Shown here piece by piece: positions 53,176 to 60,661 of a DNA stretch of 64,000 nucleotides. The stretch's first letter is position 1. Every line of letters starts with the position of its first letter. The notes beneath the pieces are model-generated. The model saw only the letters and a program-made list of their open reading frames with translations, had not been told where the DNA came from and ran no database searches. The stretch covers positions 1 through 64,000 of the forward strand of contig JAGCDQ010000008.1 in assembly GCA_017651245.1 (NCBI GenBank). The letters are read 5' to 3'. Made by a program: the position numbers and the translations under genes. The stretch comes from Bacteroidaceae bacterium (GTDB lineage: Bacteria; Bacteroidota; Bacteroidia; Bacteroidales; Bacteroidaceae).

Positions 53176-53260
53176 TTTAAAAACAGCCTTCTGGTAGTCC
53201 GCTTGGCACTCTCTGATAGTCCGCTTGGCTCGGACTCCCCTTCCGCTTGGCTTGGACTTC

Positions 53261-53348
53261 CAATAACTCGCCTCTGCTGTTCAATACTCGTGCGTTATTA
53301 AGAAATAAGGTGCCTCTGCTGAGGAATAAGCGTGCGTTATTGAAAAAA
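53261..53348. repeat. 42-bp tandem repeat, block A (two units)
   Basis: Units start CAATAACTCGCCTCTGCTG (53261) and, 42 bp later, AAATAAGGTGCCTCTGCTG. Each has a second half like CAATACTCGTGCGTTATT, so a 21-bp sub-period is visible. The block ends GTTATTGAAAAAAAA. Confidence 0.8.
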
Positions 53349-53497
53349 AAGTTTTAGAAAAGTTTGGAGGATAAGGAAATTTTGCCTTTTCTTGATTTCA
53401 CTTGACAGTTTTCACCGGGTTAAACTGAATTACTTGTCAACATCGTTTAAATCGTACTGAAAACCTTGTCAGTCGAATACGTTGAGGTGTTTTGTTG

Positions 53498-53581
53498 CCT
53501 CCCGAGGGTACACTTGTTGGCTCCTCGGGGGAACACTTGCAGGCTCGGGAGGGTGCAACTGTAAGTTCGAGGGGACAATTT
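53498..53581. repeat. Degenerate 22-23-bp tandem array
   Basis: Four units: 53498-53520, 53521-53543, 53544-53565 and a shortened 53566-53581, with the pattern CTCnnGGGGnACACTTGnnGG. Copies have drifted. Confidence 0.65.
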
Positions 53582-53864
53582 ATTTGCAATTCTACCCCTA
53601 CTTTTTGTATTGAGACTGGTCATTTGACGACAAATACCCCTCCAAATGAGATGTTGAGGCTGATTTTTTGAAAAGCCTTCGAGGGCACAAAGTGGCAGAT
53701 ATGGCATCAAAACACAAGGTTTATGCCTGTTTTTGAGCCCTAAAAAAGCCTATTTTTGAAGGAAACTGTCCTATTCTAATCCATTAGTGTCTTGAGTTGG
53801 GAAATGAGAATATGCTGCATCTTATTGTATTACAGCCTTTTAAAAAAAAGACAAACAACTGAGT

Positions 53865-54011
53865 GTGACAGTTACAGTTGTGACAGTTTATTTTTAAGGG
53901 TATCGCACTTTTCTCTATATTCTATATAACTATATATATATGAATTAATTAGATAGTATTTAAAGAGATATGTAGTGCTTGTTTTTTAACTGTCACAACT
54001 GTAACTGTCAC
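53865..54011. repeat. Perfect 24-bp inverted repeat with 99-bp centre
   Basis: Left arm 53865-53888 and right arm 53988-54011 are exact reverse complements. Each arm holds two copies of the 9-mer GTGACAGTT (or its complement) separated by ACAGTT. The centre is very A/T-rich (TATATA runs) with no gene. Could be a two-site operator, a MITE-like remnant or a recombination site. Confidence 0.85.
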
Positions 54012-54048
54012 GCGTTTAGGCTGATTTTTCTCTATAAAGTATATTTCC

Positions 54049-54180
54049 CAATAACCTGCCTCTGCTGTTCAATACTCGTGGCTTATTTCCCAATAACCTG
54101 CCTCTGCTGAACAATAAGCGTTCCTTATTGGGCAATAACCTGCCCTTATTCAGGAATAAGTGCCGCTTATTGAAAAAAAG
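54049..54180. repeat. 42-bp tandem repeat, block B (three units)
   Basis: CAATAACCTGCC starts at 54049, 54091 and 54133, giving exact 42-bp spacing; the first two units continue TCTGCTG as in block A. The block ends CTTATTGAAAAAAAG, mirroring the end of block A. Confidence 0.85.
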
Positions 54181-54192
54181 AAGAAAATTGTT

Positions 54193-54223
54193 TTTGTGGT
54201 TCTCAAAGTTTTCTCTACCTTTG
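54193..54223 (+). promoter_or_regulatory. Promoter of the restriction-modification leader
   Basis: TTTG (54193-54196), 19-bp spacer, TACCTTTG (54216-54223). It lies directly after repeat block B and about 300 nt upstream of the methyltransferase start. Confidence 0.8.
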
Positions 54224-54228
54224 CCATC

Positions 54229-54524
54229 GGTTCGGGGAAAAATCCGGACTATAACAAAAGCATTCGCTATTATTTCGCGCATAGCCAAGAGCGTCGGAAA
54301 CTCTATTTGGTATAACAAGCACAGAAATAATATGTGACAGGTGGACTATAATGGTTCTTCTGTTCTCGTTGTATTAGCGATGCACACGCACAGCGTGATG
54401 CATCCAGTAAACGAGACAGAGGCTCCATCCGACGCCGCCTCTTGCTATGCGCAATGGAGCATCACGCTTCTTTTGTGTTATAGTGTGACTGATAGTCGAT
54501 GCTAATTAAACGCATCATCATATC
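54229..54524 (+). promoter_or_regulatory. Long structured leader of the methyltransferase gene, possible RNA switch
   Basis: A 295-nt untranslated leader is exceptional in this window. Visible stems: GTTCGG/CCGGAC near 54231-54250; GCTAT/ATAGC near 54270-54290; an outer stem TCTGT-CTCGTT (54359-54370, one bulge) with AACGAGACAGA (54410-54420) enclosing GATGCACACGC/GCGTGATGCATC (54379-54404, loop ACA, one bulge). The segment AGCGTGATGC (54392-54401), used in that inner hairpin, is also perfectly complementary to GCATCACGCT (54459-54468), so two exclusive folds exist. Two short frames overlap: 8 codons (54351-54377) and 41 codons (54380-54505), the latter ending 19 nt before the methyltransferase ATG. 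A GACTGATAGTC palindrome is at 54487-54497. Confidence 0.55.
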
Positions 54525-55886
54525 ATGTTACATCTCTCAGAATATTATGCTCGGATAGAGTCAGAGGAAGAAAACATTGGTTTTGTTCAAGAATCTCAGA
54601 TTCCAATCCATTTCCTAGAAGAAGAAACTCCTACTCAAGGATATCGCTTGCTGTCGCTGTTTTCAGGTTGCGGGGGTATGGATATTGGTTTTGAAGGAGG
54701 CTTCATTGCCCCTAGAAAGAGTTTTGCCCCAAACAGTTCTTTTATAGACCATGTAATAAATGACAAATGGGTTTTTCTTTGTAAGAATCGTTTCAACACG
54801 GTGTTTGCCAATGACATTCTACCAGAAGCTAAAGTCGGATGGACAACATTCATGAGCAGATATAGGCACACTCCTGAAACATACAAGCTCATGAGTATAG
54901 TGGATTTGGTAAAGATGCACAATAGTGGTGCAGACATCTTTCCGAAACAAATTGACGTGGTGACAGGAGGTTTCCCGTGCCAGGATTTCAGTATTGCGGG
55001 CAAACGTAAGGGATTTGATTCTCAAAAAGACCATGAAGGACATTTACGTGCTGAAGATGTACCAACAGAAGAGAGTCGAGGAAAATTATATTACTGGATG
55101 AAACAAGTGATAGACATTACTCGTCCGAAAATATTTATAGCCGAGAATGTGAAAGGTTTGGTGAGTTTGGGCGACGTTAAGGACATCATCCAACAAGATT
55201 TTGCCTCAGCAGATGGGAATGGATATATTGTGTTGAATCCTCAAGTTCTTCATGCTGGCAATTATGGTGTTCCTGAATCCAGAGAACGCGTTATTTTTAT
55301 AGGAATTCGTATAGAGGGACTAAAGAAAGAAGCTTATCGAGCTTTGACGCAAGATTGTGTTCCTGAAAGATATAATCCTTATCCCCAACCAACTCATAGA
55401 TGTACTATAGAAGGGGGGCAACTCTTGCCAATGGTCACAACAAGTGATGTTCTTGCAGATTTGCCAGAACCTGATGACGCATTTGACTTGGCACAGAAAA
55501 TCTATTCCAAAGCAAAATATCTCAGTAATGGAAGTCAAGGACAAACGGAGATAAAACTTAATTCAATTGGTCCCACTATTCGTTCTGAGCATCATGGGAA
55601 CATTGAGTTTCGACGACTCTCGGCAGAACATGGCGGTACACATACAGAAGAGCTGTTAAACGGATTGGATGAACGAAGACTCACTCCACGTGAGTGTGCT
55701 TTAATCCAGACATTCCCCCCTGATTATCACTTTGTCATGAGAAGTGATAAAGGACGTGGATTTCTATTAAGTTCTTCAGCAGCTTACAAGGTAATTGGCA
55801 ATGCCGTTCCACCAGTGCTTGCATATCATATTGCGAAAAGAATAGAAGAAGTTTTACCTTTATATTTTTCAGAAAAAGATGGATGA
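54525..55886 (+). CDS. DNA (cytosine-5) methyltransferase of a type II restriction-modification system
   Basis: 453 aa. Motifs in order: I LLSLFSGCGGMDIGFEGG (residues about 42-59), II/III region with FANDILPEAK, IV TGGFPCQDFSIAGKRKGF with catalytic Cys152, VI FIAENVKGLV with Glu207, VIII GNYGVPESRERVIFIGIR, a target-recognition region of about 120 residues, and IX/X LTPRECALIQTFPPDYHF and YKVIGNAVPPVLAYHIAKRI. It adds a methyl group to C5 of cytosine in a site shared with its partner nuclease. The insert between motifs I and II (residues 60-110) is long. There is no N-terminal helix-turn-helix, so it probably does not regulate itself as M.EcoRII-type enzymes do. Base composition is more A/T-rich than flanking genes, consistent with transfer. 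Confidence 0.93.
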   Translation: MLHLSEYYARIESEEENIGFVQESQIPIHFLEEETPTQGYRLLSLFSGCGGMDIGFEGGFIAPRKSFAPNSSFIDHVINDKWVFLCKNRFNTVFANDILPEAKVGWTTFMSRYRHTPETYKLMSIVDLVKMHNSGADIFPKQIDVVTGGFPCQDFSIAGKRKGFDSQKDHEGHLRAEDVPTEESRGKLYYWMKQVIDITRPKIFIAENVKGLVSLGDVKDIIQQDFASADGNGYIVLNPQVLHAGNYGVPESRERVIFIGIRIEGLKKEAYRALTQDCVPERYNPYPQPTHRCTIEGGQLLPMVTTSDVLADLPEPDDAFDLAQKIYSKAKYLSNGSQGQTEIKLNSIGPTIRSEHHGNIEFRRLSAEHGGTHTEELLNGLDERRLTPRECALIQTFPPDYHFVMRSDKGRGFLLSSSAAYKVIGNAVPPVLAYHIAKRIEEVLPLYFSEKDG

Positions 55887-57054
55887 CAGCAACTACATTG
55901 CAATAAATCTCAGGAATAAAGAGGAAGCACGTTTCGCTCGCTTTATGCAAGTTACCACAGAAGCCTTAAGGAAAGACGCCAAGAACAACATCACCTATTA
56001 CAGTAACCAAAATGGTGAGAAACTTGAAGGAGTTGTCCTTGACAAGATGCGTTCTTTTGCCTCAGAGTTTGACATCTGCCCAGAAGATATCCGCCATGCT
56101 TTGAAACAACATTTTCCTGACATCTTGTTTGGAAACAGGTTTGGCGTTGAAGTGAAATCAACCAAAGAGCACTCATGGATATCAACAGGAAGCAGCATTG
56201 TGGAGAGTCTGAGAGAAGAACAAGTAAAGAAAGTGTATCTGCTTTTTGGACGTTTATCTGCCCCTGATATAGACTTCCGATGCAAGCCATATGAGGATTG
56301 TCTATACGACATCGCTGTAACGCATAGTCCACGTTATCTTATTAATATGGACTTGAAAAATAGCAGTCAAACCATCTTTGGGAAGATGCAAGTCAACTAT
56401 GATACTTTTAGGGAATCATCTGACCAAATAGAACTTGTCAGGAAATATTATCGTGAAAAATTTAGAGCAAGTGGGAAGAAAGGAGAAATGCCTTGGTGGA
56501 TTGGTTCGGATGCCAATGTGAGTGCGGAAATAATGCCTACTTTGCAGGAGATAGGAAACATTCGTATGTGGGATATCATTGACCGACCCACACAGGAGTT
56601 TCTGAAAGCATGCGCATATATATTGTTCCCTGAAATATTCGGTAATGAAACGACCAAATTTCAGAACCTCGCTTTATGGTTGTGTTCTCGCTATTCCATC
56701 ATTAGTTCCAGTCTTCGCGACAAATTCTCTGCAGGAGGAAGAGGTGACATTTATGTTAATGATGTTTTGAGATGGAAAAATATGCCAAAGATTATTTGTA
56801 ATATGTTGATACAATTAGAAACTATTCGTAATGTGTTTGAAAACCATTCATATCCTTATGAAGAGATTCGATATTGTTCCAATTATTTCCGTCCTAATGT
56901 GGATTTGTATAAATCGTGGAAGCAAACCGTCAATTATTACATCAAGAGCCACAATATCAAAATAGAAGATGTGCTGAAACTCAGATACCTGAGATACACT
57001 TCAGACAACAATTTCTTCACGGAAGAAAGGAAAGAATCTAAAATGGATTTTTGA
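55879..57054 (+). CDS. Putative type II restriction endonuclease, PD-(D/E)XK fold
   Basis: 391 aa, overlapping the methyltransferase end by 8 nt. I do not recognise a named family. A clear PD-(D/E)XK core is seen in FPDILFGNRFGVEVKST: Pro80-Asp81, then Glu91-Val-Lys93. Upstream helices (EEARFARFMQVTTEALRKDAKN) and an ordered region FDICPEDIRHALKQ precede it; after it SWISTGSSIVESLREEQVKKVYLLFGRL and VTHSPRYLINM fit a beta-strand and helix of the same fold. The C-terminal half is rich in Trp, Tyr and Asn and may bind DNA. The gene order and overlap with a C5 methyltransferase argue for a restriction enzyme; specificity is unknown. A/T-rich codon use matches its partner. Confidence 0.82.
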   Translation: MDDSNYIAINLRNKEEARFARFMQVTTEALRKDAKNNITYYSNQNGEKLEGVVLDKMRSFASEFDICPEDIRHALKQHFPDILFGNRFGVEVKSTKEHSWISTGSSIVESLREEQVKKVYLLFGRLSAPDIDFRCKPYEDCLYDIAVTHSPRYLINMDLKNSSQTIFGKMQVNYDTFRESSDQIELVRKYYREKFRASGKKGEMPWWIGSDANVSAEIMPTLQEIGNIRMWDIIDRPTQEFLKACAYILFPEIFGNETTKFQNLALWLCSRYSIISSSLRDKFSAGGRGDIYVNDVLRWKNMPKIICNMLIQLETIRNVFENHSYPYEEIRYCSNYFRPNVDLYKSWKQTVNYYIKSHNIKIEDVLKLRYLRYTSDNNFFTEERKESKMDF

Positions 57055-57206
57055 TAGACTCCATCAAGGCAGGTTGCTGATATCTCAAATACTATTAGTG
57101 ATTGGCGCCATAATTTTGTTCATAATGGTCTACTGCCACTAAATTTACGAGTGGCGTATTGAGGGGAACGGAAGCAGTCTCAAAGCCACTTTGTTTTAAA
57201 GTCATT

Positions 57207-57249
57207 TTGAGTTACCCACTAACTGCAGTAATTAGTGGGTAACTCAAAC
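57207..57249. terminator. 17-bp perfect hairpin downstream of the restriction gene
   Basis: TTTGAGTTACCCACTAA (57207-57223) and TTAGTGGGTAACTCAAA (57233-57249) around CTGCAGTAA. It stands between the convergent restriction and ROK genes, so it may end both transcripts, but no T run follows on either strand. Confidence 0.55.
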
Positions 57250-57291
57250 ACGGTTGGTTTTACGATGGAATTTTGATGGGGCTGAGCCTTT

Positions 57292-58290
57292 TCACTCCTC
57301 CCACGCTAATGCTGATGCACCCAGGACGGCGGCGTTGGCATTCATGAGGCCGCTGATGAGGAATTTGGCTTTGCCTCGGAAGATGGGCATGACGCTCTTG
57401 TTATAGGATTCCTCAATGGGTTTCATGATGAGGTCGCCTGCCTTGCAAAGACCACCAAAGAAGATGAAGGCTTCGGGAGAGGAGAAGGCTGTGAAGTCGG
57501 CACATGCCTCACCCAGCATCTTGCCTGTGAACTGGAAGATTTCGTTGGCGATTTCATCACCTTGACTGGCTGCGATGGAGACATCAAGGGATTCAATCTG
57601 GTCAATGGGTTTGTTGCGAAGTAGAGACGGGCGGTCGGTGGTGGTGAGGATTTCACGAGCTGTACGTGCCACACCTGTTGCCGAGCAATAAGTTTCAAGA
57701 CAGCCTGTACGACCACATCCACAAAGACGACCTTCTTTGCCTCGTACCGTGATGACATGACCCAATTCTCCTGCGAAACCATCGTGACCATAGACAAGCT
57801 GTCCGTTCACCACAATACCAGAACCCACACCCGTGCCGAGCGTGATGACAATAAAGTTCTTCATGCCACGAGCCACTCCGTATGCCATCTCACCCATCGC
57901 TGCGGCATTGGCATCGTTGGTCATTTTGACGGGGAAAAGAGTTGAGGGGTGAGAGTTGAGGGTTGAGAGTTGGGTGGAGAACATTTGGGCAAGGGGCACG
58001 ATGCGGTCGTGTGCCCATGCAATGTTGGGAGCGGTTTCGATGGAACCCGTGTAGTAGTTAGCATTGGGAGCACCAATACCCATACCAGCGATATTGTCTA
58101 TGCCGCCCACTTGATCAATGAGAGGACGGAGACATGCTACGCCAGCCTCAACAAAGGCTTCAGCAGTGCCGTAAGCTTGCGTCTTGATGGAGTTCTGGGC
58201 AACAATGTCACCTTGTGCGTTGACAATGCCAAAGACGGTGTTGGTTCCTCCAAGATCAACCCCGATAGAGTATGCTTTCTGTTCGTTCAT
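57292..58290 (-). CDS. ROK-family glucokinase with a repeat-derived insertion
   Basis: 332 aa. ATP loop YSIGVDLGGTNTVFGIV at the N-terminus, catalytic Asp in MTNDANAAAMGEMAYG, a phosphate loop GTGVGSGIVVNG, the zinc motif AGELGHVITV plus CGCGRTGCLETYCS, all diagnostic of ROK sugar kinases; likely phosphorylates glucose. Just before MTNDANAAA is a low-complexity stretch STQLSTLNSHPSTLF encoded by a run of AGTTGAG-type repeat (57938-57978). ROK kinases normally have only a short turn there, so this looks like an insertion that kept the frame. The frame is open 36 codons upstream but that part crosses the promoter; the ATG at 58290 is used. Confidence 0.92.
   Translation of the reverse strand: MNEQKAYSIGVDLGGTNTVFGIVNAQGDIVAQNSIKTQAYGTAEAFVEAGVACLRPLIDQVGGIDNIAGMGIGAPNANYYTGSIETAPNIAWAHDRIVPLAQMFSTQLSTLNSHPSTLFPVKMTNDANAAAMGEMAYGVARGMKNFIVITLGTGVGSGIVVNGQLVYGHDGFAGELGHVITVRGKEGRLCGCGRTGCLETYCSATGVARTAREILTTTDRPSLLRNKPIDQIESLDVSIAASQGDEIANEIFQFTGKMLGEACADFTAFSSPEAFIFFGGLCKAGDLIMKPIEESYNKSVMPIFRGKAKFLISGLMNANAAVLGASALAWEE
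57938..57978. repeat. AGTTGAG-type tandem repeat inside a coding sequence
   Basis: Degenerate units of AGAGTTGAGGGGTGAGAGTT and GAGGGTTGAGAGTTGGG. Similar to the intergenic TTTGAGG-type runs flanking the 38-bp core repeats, but here inside the ROK gene and in frame. Confidence 0.8.
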
Positions 58291-58315
58291 CTTCTTCTTT
58301 TTGTTGATTTTGGGG

Positions 58316-58374
58316 CAAAGATATGAAAAAGAAGTGAAAAGTGAATAAGAAAAGGTGAAAAATGTGTACCTTTG
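58316..58374. promoter_or_regulatory. Divergent -7 boxes for the ROK and LysE-family genes
   Basis: Minus TATCTTTG at 58323-58316 (25 nt before the ROK start); plus TACCTTTG at 58367-58374 (27 nt before the LysE start). The 43 bp between them is purine-rich (AAGAAGTGAAAAGTG). Confidence 0.75.
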
Positions 58375-58401
58375 CACTCTAAAACGATTATTAAGCATTT
58401 T

Positions 58402-59145
58402 ATGATTTTACAAGCGATTCCCCAGATACCCGAACTGAACTTCCAGGAATGGATGCAGAATGTGGGTGTGTTTGAGGAAATAATGAAAGGTTTTCTAATT
58501 GGCGTGCTGGCTTCAGCCCCTATGGGACCTGTAGGTATTCTGACCGTGCAACGCACTTTGAATAAGGGACGTTGGGAAGGTTTTGCCACAGGTATCGGAG
58601 CAAGCATCAGCGACATTCTGTATGCCATCATCACTGGTTATTTCATGTATCTGGTGGTGGACATCATCGAAGACCCTATCATCGCTTTGTGGATTAAAAT
58701 TATTGGCTCTGCCCTGTTGTTTGCCTTTGGTATCTACACCTTCAAAAGCATTCCAAAGCAGAAAGTGGTGGACAGAGAATCACCCGTAGAGACGAAGCAC
58801 AAACTGACGGGATTCATCATTTCGGGCTTTGCCATTACGGTTTCCAATCCGTTGATTATCTTGTTGTTTGTGGCATTGTTCGGTCAGTTCACGTTTATCT
58901 TGGCAGGCAACTGGCTGGCACAGACAATGGGTTATCTGTCCATTGTGGCAGGTGCATTGGCTTGGTGGTTTGGCTTGACTTGGTTGGTGGATAAGGTGAG
59001 AGCCCGTTTCAGCAATCAGGTGATTTGGCGCATCAACCGAATTATCGGCATCATTGTGATGGTGGTGAGTGCCTTGATGATTGTCTATGCATTGACGGGC
59101 CACACATTCCATTATATTCCTTTCGGAGATAACGAACCAGTATAA
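58402..59145 (+). CDS. LysE-family amino-acid exporter-like membrane protein
   Basis: 247 aa. Six hydrophobic segments are visible, the first with the family motif FLIGVLASAPMGPVGILTVQRTLNKGRWEGFATGIGAS, later GFAITVSNPLIILLFVALFGQF and GALAWWFGLTWLVDKVR. An unusual N-terminal segment (MILQAIPQIPELNFQEWMQNVGVFEE) precedes the first helix. LysE-type proteins export amino acids or related small molecules; the cargo is unknown. The ATG is chosen because the upstream start would overlap the -7 box. DUF4924 follows after 4 nt. Confidence 0.88.
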   Translation: MILQAIPQIPELNFQEWMQNVGVFEEIMKGFLIGVLASAPMGPVGILTVQRTLNKGRWEGFATGIGASISDILYAIITGYFMYLVVDIIEDPIIALWIKIIGSALLFAFGIYTFKSIPKQKVVDRESPVETKHKLTGFIISGFAITVSNPLIILLFVALFGQFTFILAGNWLAQTMGYLSIVAGALAWWFGLTWLVDKVRARFSNQVIWRINRIIGIIVMVVSALMIVYALTGHTFHYIPFGDNEPV

Positions 59146-59149
59146 GAGT

Positions 59150-59695
59150 ATGTTTGTAGCAGAACAATTGAGGAAGAAAAATATAGCGGAGTACTTGCTG
59201 TATATGTGGCAAGTAGAGGATGTGGTGCGTGCGTTTGGCTTGGATGCGGAGAAGATGGCAAAGGAATATGTGCCACAGTTCGGCTTGGATGCAGAGAAAA
59301 GCGAGGAGCTGAAGGGATGGTATGAACATCTGATTGAGATGATGCGTGAGGAGGGTGTGACAGAGAAAGGACATCTGCAGGTGAACAAGAACATCATCAT
59401 CTTACTGACAGACCTACATGCCCAGTTGTTGAAGTCGAGCAAGCATCCATTCTACTCAGCTGCTTATTACAAGGCATTGCCCTTCATTGTGGAGTTGCGG
59501 GCAAAGAGTGCTGAGAGTCAGGAGAAGAACGAAATTGAAAATTGCTTTGATGCGCTGTATGGAGTGATGTTGCTACGAATGCAGAAGAAAGAAGTGTCGG
59601 CGGAAACAGCTACAGCTATTGACAACATCGCCAAGTTCATCGGTCTGCTCTGCGACTATTACAAGAAGGACAAGGAGGGAGAGTTGGAGGTTTGA
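59150..59695 (+). CDS. DUF4924 family protein
   Basis: 181 aa, all-alpha, soluble, no signal. Recognised by MFVAEQLRKKNIAEYLLYMWQVEDVVRA, QVNKNIIILLTDLHAQLLKS, YYKALPFIVELRAKS, ENCFDALYGVMLLRMQ and FIGLLCDYYKKDKEGEL. It contains a short duplication FGLDAEK (twice, residues 29-35 and 44-50). Function unknown; confined to Bacteroidetes as far as I know. It lies between the LysE-like gene and rmlD in one direction. Confidence 0.85.
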   Translation: MFVAEQLRKKNIAEYLLYMWQVEDVVRAFGLDAEKMAKEYVPQFGLDAEKSEELKGWYEHLIEMMREEGVTEKGHLQVNKNIIILLTDLHAQLLKSSKHPFYSAAYYKALPFIVELRAKSAESQEKNEIENCFDALYGVMLLRMQKKEVSAETATAIDNIAKFIGLLCDYYKKDKEGELEV

Positions 59696-59711
59696 GATTG
59701 GAGGTTTGAGG

Positions 59712-59749
59712 TTTCTTGGCAAGCCAAGCGTGCTAAAGATACGATAAGA
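59712..59749 (+). repeat. Dispersed intergenic repeat, copy 2 (38-bp core)
   Basis: Same core as 12018-12055 with one mismatch (GATACG for GAAACG). Flanked by GGTTTGAG and TTTGAGAT units. It fills the gap between DUF4924 and rmlD. Confidence 0.85.
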
Positions 59750-59779
59750 GGTTTGAGATTTAAGATTATAGAAAGAGAT

Positions 59780-60658
59780 ATGAATATTTTAGTGACAGGA
59801 TGCAACGGACAACTCGGCAATGAGATGCAGTTGTTGGCAAAGGAGAATGCACAACACACGTATTTCTTTACGGATGTAGTGATTCCAGAGGGAAGCATTG
59901 CACAGAAACTGGACATCACAAACGAAGACGAGGTGGAGGCGTTCGTGGAGGCAAACAAGATTGACTGCATCGTGAACTGTGCAGCGTTTACGGCTGTGGA
60001 TAAGGCAGAGGATAACGAAGAGTTTTGCAACCTGCTCAATAATATCGCTCCTGGCTATCTGGCAAAGGCTGTTGGAAAGCGTGGGGGCAGCATGGTGCAA
60101 ATCAGCACGGACTATGTGTTTGACGGCACTAATTACACACCCATGACGGAAGAATTGCCTACTTGTCCAAACTCTGTCTATGGACGCACGAAGTTGGCAG
60201 GTGAGGAGAGCGTGAAGGCAAATTGCAAGAACTATCTCATCATCCGTACGGCTTGGCTCTACTCTACCTTTGGCAACAACTTCGTGAAGACGATGATTCG
60301 TTTAGGTAAAGAAAAGCCTGAGCTGGGCGTCATTTTTGACCAAGTGGGCACACCAACCTATGCAAGAGATTTGGCGGCTGCTATCTTTGTGGCGATCAAC
60401 AAGGGCATCGTGCCTGGCATCTACCACTTCTCTAACGAGGGTGTCATTTCGTGGTATGATTTCACCAAAGCCATCCACAGGATTGCAGGCATTACAACCT
60501 GCCACGTGAGACCACTCCACACATCGGAATACCCCACCCCCGCAAAAAGACCTCACTATTCCGTGCTGGACAAGACGAAAATCAAGAACACCTACGGCAT
60601 CGAAGTGCCTTATTGGGAAGACTCTTTAAGAGAGTGTATTGAAAAATTGAAGCAATAA
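59780..60658 (+). CDS. rfbD: dTDP-4-dehydrorhamnose reductase
   Basis: 292 aa, extended short-chain dehydrogenase. Last step of dTDP-L-rhamnose synthesis. NADPH-binding start MNILVTGCNGQLGNEMQ (GxxGxxG), NCAAFTAVDKAEDN, ISTDYVFDGTNY, catalytic Tyr-Lys in SVYGRTKLAGEE, RTAWLYSTFGNNFVKTM, and C-terminal ARDLAAAIF and HRIAGITT. The ATG after the repeat element is used. It is the partner of rfbA far to the left; rmlB and rmlC must be elsewhere in the genome. prfC starts 3 nt downstream. Confidence 0.95.
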   Translation: MNILVTGCNGQLGNEMQLLAKENAQHTYFFTDVVIPEGSIAQKLDITNEDEVEAFVEANKIDCIVNCAAFTAVDKAEDNEEFCNLLNNIAPGYLAKAVGKRGGSMVQISTDYVFDGTNYTPMTEELPTCPNSVYGRTKLAGEESVKANCKNYLIIRTAWLYSTFGNNFVKTMIRLGKEKPELGVIFDQVGTPTYARDLAAAIFVAINKGIVPGIYHFSNEGVISWYDFTKAIHRIAGITTCHVRPLHTSEYPTPAKRPHYSVLDKTKIKNTYGIEVPYWEDSLRECIEKLKQ

Positions 60659-60661
60659 CAC

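Larger units (their letters stand above)
52655..54192. other. Gene-free, repeat-dense region upstream of the restriction-modification system
   Basis: About 1.5 kb with no supported coding region. From left to right it holds TTAGGTCT hairpins, C/G-run palindromes with A/T-rich spacers (52960-53090), three TTGCCG(A/T)CGGCAA palindromes, three 22-bp units containing TCCGCTTGGC (53195-53251), a 42-bp repeat block, a 23-bp degenerate array, a 24-bp perfect inverted repeat and a second 42-bp repeat block. The layout looks like a hot spot where repeats and foreign DNA have gathered. Confidence 0.7.

Noticed and set aside
53447-53710. 87-codon minus-strand frame in the repeat region
   Set aside because: It is the translation of the degenerate 23-bp array and flanks; no domain or promoter.
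53261-54180. 42-bp repeat blocks as a possible CRISPR array
   Set aside because: There are no variable spacers of constant length between conserved repeats, copies are degenerate, and no cas gene is near.
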